Assembly: GCF_904849725.1 (NCBI RefSeq)
Contig: NC_058523.1
Location: 199,977,689-200,041,688, forward strand
Source: Hordeum vulgare subsp. vulgare
Taxonomy: Eukaryota > Streptophyta > Magnoliopsida > Poales > Poaceae
Length of the DNA: 64,000 nt
Direction: 5' to 3'
Shown: positions 57,975-64,000 of the stretch, piece by piece
Layout of the letters: each line of letters begins with the position of its first letter
Numbering within the stretch: position 1 is the stretch's first letter
Translations under genes and position numbers: made by a program
The notes under the pieces: model-generated
Database searches by the model: none
Told to the model about the DNA's origin: nothing
The model's input: the letters and a program-made list of their open reading frames with translations, nothing else

Positions 57975-60900
57975 TGTGACATCCTCAGCTGTTGCTACAG
58001 TAACCTCCATAGTTAAACTAAGCAAACCTATGCTAATGGTGCCACGTCACCGTGATTTCTATTGTCAATCTCGTGTTAGTTCAAAATGATTCGAACTCAA
58101 ATTTAGAATAAAGTCAAATGAATAAAAATTTCAAATGTTAAAATAAAAATGTTTGAGTTGTAGCAGATAAATAATGGTTAGTATTTTCTAAAACTAAAAT
58201 GCAGAAAAATATAAAAGAAATGAAATAAACAAAAGGGTAAAATAAAAATGAAACCGAAATTACAAAAAAACAAAAGAAAAACAAAAACAAAACCTTCCCA
58301 CCCCATTTGGCCATCCCCAACCGACCCAACCTGCCACTTCCCCCCCATTGGCCTAGCCCCCTGGGGGTATAACCCCCAGCAGTTCGCAACCCTAGGCACT
58401 CCCCACTCCCTCCCCTCGTCCCACACCTGCCGCCAACCATGAGAGAAACAAGGTGGTTCCCTCCCCTCGTCACGTCCCCCACCCCTCGCTCACGCGAGCG
58501 CTCCCAGGTCGCCCTCTCCCCCAGCGCCTCCCTCACCCTCCCTCGCCTGGGCTTCGTCGTCTCCAGCCCACCGAACCCCCCAGCGCCTCCCTGACCCACC
58601 CCTCGTCAGCGCCTCATCTCGCGCTAGCCAGAGCCTCTAGCTTGATCCCCGTCGCTAGCCCCCGCCGCTCGCGTCGCCCCTGGCTCGCCCCCAGATCGAG
58701 CGCCCCCTCGTGCTCGCTCGCCCCTGCCTCCTCCCTCACCGAAGACCCCTGTTTCCCCTCGCAAGCCCCGCTCCGGGGCCTCCCTTGGTCGGCCATAGCC
58801 ACCGGGACTGGCCCCTCATCACCCCTGCATCGAGCTCATCCTCGCCCCTCGTCCGTCCGCTCCCCCGTCGGATTGCACCGACCCCTTCACCGGATTACTC
58901 CCTCACCGCGCCACTGGGGGCCTCTTCCTCCGGTCGACCATGCCGGCCACCACCGGCTCGCTCGGCCTCCACCTGCAGGACGACCCCCACCGAACAATCC
59001 CACCACCGGCTCCATCGAGCCTTGCCTCCCTGATCCCCGGCAACGCCGGTGAGCTCCGGGCCCCGGCCACTCTCCCTCTCCTCCCGCTGCTCCGGCGCTG
59101 AATTGCTGCTCAACACTGCTGGCTGGCACTAGAGCTGTTGCTGCGTGCATCATACTGCTCTCTGCTATTGCTGCGCTACTGCTTGTACTGCTGCCGCTGC
59201 TAGCCCCTGCTTATGCTGCTGCCGCTGCTCGCGTGCTGCTGCCGCTGCTCCGTGTTGCCGGTGCCACTTGTTGCGCTGTGGCCGCCGCTAGCCGCTGCTA
59301 GTGCCGCGATTGCCTACAAGTGAGCGTGTGTGTGTGCGTGAGCGTGTATGCAGCATGTGTATTTGAGCCGACACTTGTTTAGTTTAGCTTAGGATAGAAC
59401 TAGTGCTAAGTAAGTCTACTAATGATTGACAAGGGGCCCATCCGTGTTAAAACATTTTTTTATAAATAAAAATTAAAAAAATAATATAATTAAGTTAGTA
59501 AAATTAAGTAATTAATAACTTAATTTATTAATTTCTAATTAACTTGCTTGATTAATTAGTGATCTAACTAATTAGCTTAATTAATCTGGGTAGTCTATGA
59601 CACGTGGGTCCATTGACACTCTTGACGAGTTAAACTTGGACTGGTCAACTTCTGACAAGGCATGCTGACTGGACCCCCTGGCCCCACTGTCATAGACTAT
59701 GGCTTGAGTAGCACTAGTTGAGAAAAGAATACCCTCTTTATTTCCGAGTTAAATAATTTTAGAATATTGTTTAATGTTTGTAAAACCATAGAAAATAAAC
59801 CGTAGCCCTGATGAAAATACTTTGAACAAGAAAGTTGATCAGTAGAACGAGACGAACCCGGATACGCTATCCGTTCGTTTGTCACGCGTCCCTAGCATAG
59901 CAAACATGGAACTTTTCCACCGTTTTTTGTCTGACAGGTAGTAGCCAGAGACCCCGGAAAATATCATCTGATAATTTCCCGACCCGTCTATGACGGATAG
60001 CACTGCGTTAGCTCTTGCCTAGCGCTGCCTTTAAGCCACGTCTTGCTTGGTGATGCTTTTGTTTGTTCTATTGTTTATTGTGTTTCCCCTACGCTACTTC
60101 CTTTCCGGTAGCCCCCGAGACCGATGATGATCCGGTGATCGACTACTTCCCCGTCGAGGATCTGTTTTGTCTGCAGAGAAACCAAGCAAGCAAACCCCCC
60201 TTGATCATTCCTATATCGCCTATACTTTCTCCCTCATGCTTGCATTAGAATTTTGCTACTGTTATAGTTAGCTCCTATATCTGATGCATAGCTTGTTTTT
60301 GATGAACTGTTACTTTCAGTACTCTATCTTTAAAACTGCTTAGTATTGGTGGCTCAGTCATACCCTCTGACCCCTTAGCCCAGTTGCCCCGCTTAATTGT
60401 CGAGTCTCGATCCTTGATCGACGAGCCAGCTCCGACACAGCACTTACACCCCCTTATTATACGACGTTGCAGAGCTACTATCGAGTACCGAGGGTGACAC
60501 CTCGCAAAGTACTCAGGATGATATCTCTGTAGTGCAGCTAGTCGGTCGTGGTTATCGAGGGTGATTCCTCCTTCACCACTCCCGACGATGACTCTGTCGT
60601 GCAACCCCTCAAGTGTGTGACCCTCGAGGGTGATTCCTCTGAGTCCACCTTGATGGTTACATAGTTCGGAATCCAACGAGGGTGATACCTCGGATTCCCC
60701 CTGATGTTACAACCACACAGTTACTTAAACTTGTTACTAGGATCTTTGATGAATTAATAGATGTTAGGCGGGTGGATTCCAGCGTGGATGTGTCGATGAC
60801 TTAATTACAATTATAATGGATTTGGGTATTTGATCTGGGTTGGTCGAAATGCCTTATTACGCACTAACCGTCTGCGTGGGAAGAATTATGGGTACTCGGC

Positions 60901-61996
60901 GTCGTGGTATCAGCCGAAGCTCTTTAGACGTCAGCAATGGAGCGGCGCGCGCCCGAGTGGTCCCGAGATGCATCGCGCTTGTTATAAGGGGTGCTAGGAC
61001 TGACATCGGCCGCCCTTGCATCGTGCAGGAGCGCAGAGGTCAAGTGGACCCACGAACCCTTTGTTCTTAGGAGTTAGACCGGCGGGCTGGCCTCTCTGTT
61101 GAGCTTAGGTGGGGCTGCGACGTGTCGATATTCCGAGGCCGGGCATGACCCAGAAAAGTGTGTCCGGCCAGAGTGTTATCGAGCGTGACAGGGAATATGT
61201 CATGCACCCCTGCACGGATGAAATGAACTATTCAGATAGTCGTGTCCACAGTTACAGGATGACTTGGAGTTGCGCCTTGATCTTACACAACTATAACTGT
61301 TACTTAACTGGAATTAATCTCTGGGCGTGACCTCATATTAATTATTGCTGCAACATTATGACTATTATTTGTGTTACCTGTTCTATTCTCGTCTATTGCT
61401 GGAAGACCCCTGAAGATGCTAGTCTTCGATAGGACTAGGCCTTGTCTCTATTCTTGCATTGCTGCAGTCAGTGCACATATAAAACCCCTTCTTTTATACT
61501 GATGCATACTTAGCATAGTTCTGATATAAGTCTTGCGAGTACTTTGGATGAGTACTTACCATTGCTTTGCTCCCCCTTTGCCCCCTTGATCCATTGCTGC
61601 GACCAGATCATGGAGCCCCGAAGATGGAGTATCCCGCCGATGACGACAGCTACCCCGACGGTGCCTACTACTTTGTGGAGGCCGCTGAAGACCAGGAGTA
61701 GTTAGGAGGTTCCCAGGCAGGAGCTATCACCTCGTTCGATCGTTGTATCTTTTGTGCTAGCCTTCTCTAAGGCACCCCAATGTTTAATGTCTGTACTCAG
61801 ATATTGTTGCTTCTGCTGACTCATGTGTTTTTCGAGCTTCCGTATTCTAGCCCTCGAGGCCCCTGAGTTGTAATATGAAGCCTATATGTTTTATTTGTGT
61901 CTAGAGTTGTGTTGTGATATCTTCCCGTGAGTGCTTCAGTTTGATCGTACGCATTTGCGTGTATGATTAGCATATGATTAAATCGAGGGCATCACA
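57975..61996 (+). repeat. 3' LTR of chromovirus B
   Basis: It is 4,022 bases long, begins TGTGACATCCTCAG and ends GGGCATCACA. It keeps the 308-base segment lost from the 5' LTR, but lacks about 40 bases near 61317 that the 5' LTR has at 52668-52708. Confidence 0.94.
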
Positions 61997-62001
61997 GCCG
62001 C

Positions 62002-62593
62002 GTTGGTGGCAGTAAGGGAGGAGCAAGCCGGCAAGGGTGCTACTTTGGGAAGCCCCAGCGGTCCCTCGCCCGATGCTCCTGAGGGCTCGCACGACTCACA
62101 AGCTCCAACTCCCCCGCGAGCGGAGGGACCAAAGGCCCAGACTGGCGAATCAGGTCATGAAGAGCCTTGTCCTCCCAAGGCCCCGGCTTTTCCTCCATAC
62201 GACGAAGCGTCCCAACCTTCTGAAGCCACCTAGGAGCACGACGCCCCGGGCGGTCGCGTCCTCGTCGACCACCCCGTGTACTTCGTCAGCATGGTACTGC
62301 GGGACGTGCGCTCATGCTACCCCATGCAGCAGAAACTCCTTCTGGCGCTCCTCGTCGCCTCGCGCAAGCTGCGTCACTACTTCCATGGACACCCGATCAA
62401 GGTCGTCTCCGCTTACCCCTGCAAGAAGATCCTGCACAACCCAAACACGGCAGGAAGAGTTGCTCATTGGAACATCGAGCTTTCGGCTTTCAACATCGAA
62501 TTCAACCCGACCAGGGTCATCATGGGAGCTGCCTTGGACGACTTCGTGGCAGAATGGACGGACGCACCGGACGGGGGGCTGGATGGGAACTAA
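62002..62593 (+). pseudogene. RNase H continuation with proline-rich insertion, Tat copy 2
   Basis: It resumes LVAVREEQAGKGATLGSPSG after the chromovirus. It continues through a Pro/Ser/Glu-rich stretch to a TAG at 62231, then [19 protein letters not shown] (after a frameshift) and ADFV-like [14 protein letters not shown]. The insertion matches that of copy 1 in length and composition. Confidence 0.85.
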
Positions 62594-62930
62594 TCCCTTG
62601 CCCGATGGGAGCGGGGGCTGGTGTCCTGCTCACTTCCCCGATGGGAGACAAGCTTCGCTACACTGTTCACCTGTGCTTCCAAAAGGGGGAGAAGGTCTTC
62701 AACAACCTAGGGTAGTACGAGGGCCTCATCGTCGGCCTCAAGGGAGCGGCAGCCTTGGGGGTCCAGCGCCTCACCATGGTGGTTGACTCTTGGCTCCTCG
62801 TCCACTTCTCCAACAAGGAGTATACACCCAAGGACGAGCATACGGAGGCATACCTGCAGGAGGTACGTAAGATCGAGAAACGTTTTCAGGGCCGGGAGAT
62901 GCAGCACGTCCCGCGAGGCGAAAACAAGGA
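62594..62930 (+). pseudogene. Archaeal-type RNase H, Tat copy 2, catalytic parts lost
   Basis: Compared with copy 1, about 60 bases are missing near 62604, which removes the FDGAFT block with the first catalytic Asp. The Glu codon of the NNIAEYEGL block is a TAG (62713-62715). The later Asp survives in VVDSWLLVHFSN. This domain is dead in this copy. Confidence 0.85.
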
Positions 62931-64000
62931 GGCGGACGACATTGCCAAAAGAGCTTCACGTCGTGAGGCTCACGAGTCAGGCGTTTTCGAGGAACGACTC
63001 TTCAAGACTTCTGCGACACTGTCAATCAAGGATCCGGCGCCGCACGGAAAGGAGCTCCCCCCAGCATCGCCCTCGGGGGCTCTGAACTTCAGCCAGGCCT
63101 CGGGGGCTCGACTGCACCTGGCCCTGGAGGTTCAAGACGATGATTGGATACAGGAACTCGGAGCATATCTGCTTCGCGACACATTGCCGGAGAAGGAAGA
63201 GGATGAGGAACGCGTAGTACGACAAGCCTCGACATGCTGCGTGCAAGACAACGCCTTGTACCGCAGGCGCCCGAACGAGTTCGCGCTACGGTGCATTTTC
63301 AGGGAGCAGGGGCACGAGCTACTGGCCGACATTCACAGAGGGGACTGTGGACATCACTCCTCCTTGCGCACTCTCGCAGGTAAGGCGTTCAGGTCTCTTT
63401 TTTACTGGCCCACAACTTTGGACAACGCTACCGAGCTGGTCAGGTCTTGCGAGGCCTGCCAGTTCCATGCCAAGCAGATCAACCAACCTGCACAGGGACT
63501 CCGGACCATTCCGCTCACCTGGCCTTTTGCGGTCTGGGGGCTGGACATATTGGGGCCCTTCCCACGGGCCGCGGGGGGTTTCTACTACCTCTAGGTCTCC
63601 ATCGACAAATTCACCAAGTGGGCGGAGGTGGAGCCCGTGCGCACCATCCCGGCCGGGTCTGCCATCAAGTTCATCAAGGGCCTCGTGAGCCGCTTCGGTG
63701 ACCCCAACCGCATCATCACTGATAATGGTTCACAGTTCACCAGTCAACTCTTCAAGTTTACTGTGCTATCCTCGGTACACAGATATGCTACACATCCGTG
63801 GCCCACCCGCGGAGCAATGGCCAGGCGTCGCACGCCAACGCAGAGGTCCTGCGGGGGCTCAAAGTGAGGTATTTCAAGACAAATCTCGAAGCCTGCTACC
63901 GGGTAGATGAGCTCCCTTCGGTACTATGGTCCATCCGCACCACTCGAACCAAGCCCACCGGCGAAACCCCGTTCTTCCTCTCTACAGAGCAAAGACGGTT
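62931..64000 (+). pseudogene. Integrase, Tat copy 2 (cut by window edge)
   Basis: The frame from 62755 continues through EADDIAKRASRREAHESGVF, the zinc-binding part (GDCGHHSSLRTLAGK ... CEACQFHAKQ), catalytic VWGLDILGPFPR, a TAG at 63592, and catalytic RIITDNGSQFTSQLF. A frameshift near 63750 follows. The third catalytic block (ggagcaatggccagg, near 63816) is out of frame. The sequence ends within the integrase core. Confidence 0.9.

Larger units (their letters stand above)
49665..61996 (+). mobile_element. Chromovirus B (Tekay-type gypsy), complete but nearly non-coding
   Basis: The element is 12,332 bases long with LTRs at 49665-53385 and 57975-61996, a PBS for initiator tRNA-Met, a PPT, and a perfect TSD gccgc (49660-49664 and 61997-62001). 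The 4.6-kb interior has no recognisable gag, protease or RT. Only the C-terminal end of integrase and a chromodomain are readable, next to the PPT. I count about 13 differences in the first 165 aligned LTR bases. It lies in the RNase H region of Tat copy 2. Confidence 0.94.
42009..64000 (+). mobile_element. Ty3/gypsy LTR retrotransposon, Tat lineage, copy 2 (runs off right edge)
   Basis: It has the same family plan as copy 1: LTR, PBS, no gag, protease, RT, RNase H with proline-rich insertion, second RNase H and integrase. Two chromoviruses interrupt it: a solo LTR in its 5' LTR (42478-47272) and a 12.3-kb element in RNase H (49665-61996). Once these are set aside, the flanks line up with copy 1 without loss except for the TSDs. 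The window ends inside integrase. Confidence 0.93.

Noticed and set aside
58453..59052. Plus-strand open frame of 199 codons
   Set aside because: It lies in the C-rich part of the chromovirus B 3' LTR. The matching place in the 5' LTR (50233-50784) has a different frame and sequence, so it is not conserved as protein.

Overview
This window is a grass genome of the Triticeae type (wheat, barley, rye or Aegilops). I infer this from its transposon families: Tat-lineage gypsy elements with a second RNase H, Maximus/SIRE-type copia elements, long-LTR Tekay-type chromoviruses, a CACTA end, an L1-like LINE and a Cassandra LTR. I found no host protein gene, tRNA gene or functional rRNA gene. Almost every base belongs to a transposable element, most of them nested, and every coding region is a pseudogene. 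All boundaries are read by eye from LTR ends (TG...CA), primer-binding sites (PBS), polypurine tracts (PPT) and target-site duplications (TSD).

Left block (1-25374). The host is a CACTA DNA transposon, of which only the right end (24940-25374) is in view. A minus-strand SIRE-type copia element lies in it (gag 9422-11584, LTR 11638-12866 plus 24650-24939). That element was hit twice. A Tat-lineage gypsy element (Tat copy 1, 1-9421) entered its internal region. A plus-strand SIRE-type copia (12867-24644, TSD ctaac) entered its LTR. Tat copy 1 carries a Cassandra LTR (5420-5754, TSD ctatg), a 206-bp tandem repeat and an antisense reading frame that looks like an AT-hook plus B3 DNA-binding protein.

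Middle block (25375-42008). An unassigned GC-rich stretch is followed by a 5'-truncated LINE (26315-28905). Next come the dispersed pieces of a chromovirus LTR (28906-30062 and 37924-39840) and its non-coding leader (39841-41342). A Tork/TAR-type copia element (30063-37918, TSD cctaa) splits that LTR. An orphan LTR-like piece with a TATA box fills 41343-42008.

Right block (42009-64000). A second Tat-lineage element (Tat copy 2) starts at 42009 and runs off the right edge. Its 5' LTR holds a 4.8-kb chromovirus solo LTR (42478-47272, TSD tggga). Its RNase H region holds a complete 12.3-kb chromovirus (49665-61996, TSD gccgc) whose interior has lost gag, protease and RT but keeps an integrase tail and chromodomain.

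The most interesting items are the antisense AT-hook/B3 frame, the shared absence of gag in both Tat copies, the near non-coding chromovirus that keeps only its targeting tail, the internally duplicated 5S module of the Cassandra LTR, and the dense palindromic GGTAGTACC arrays of the plus-strand SIRE element.
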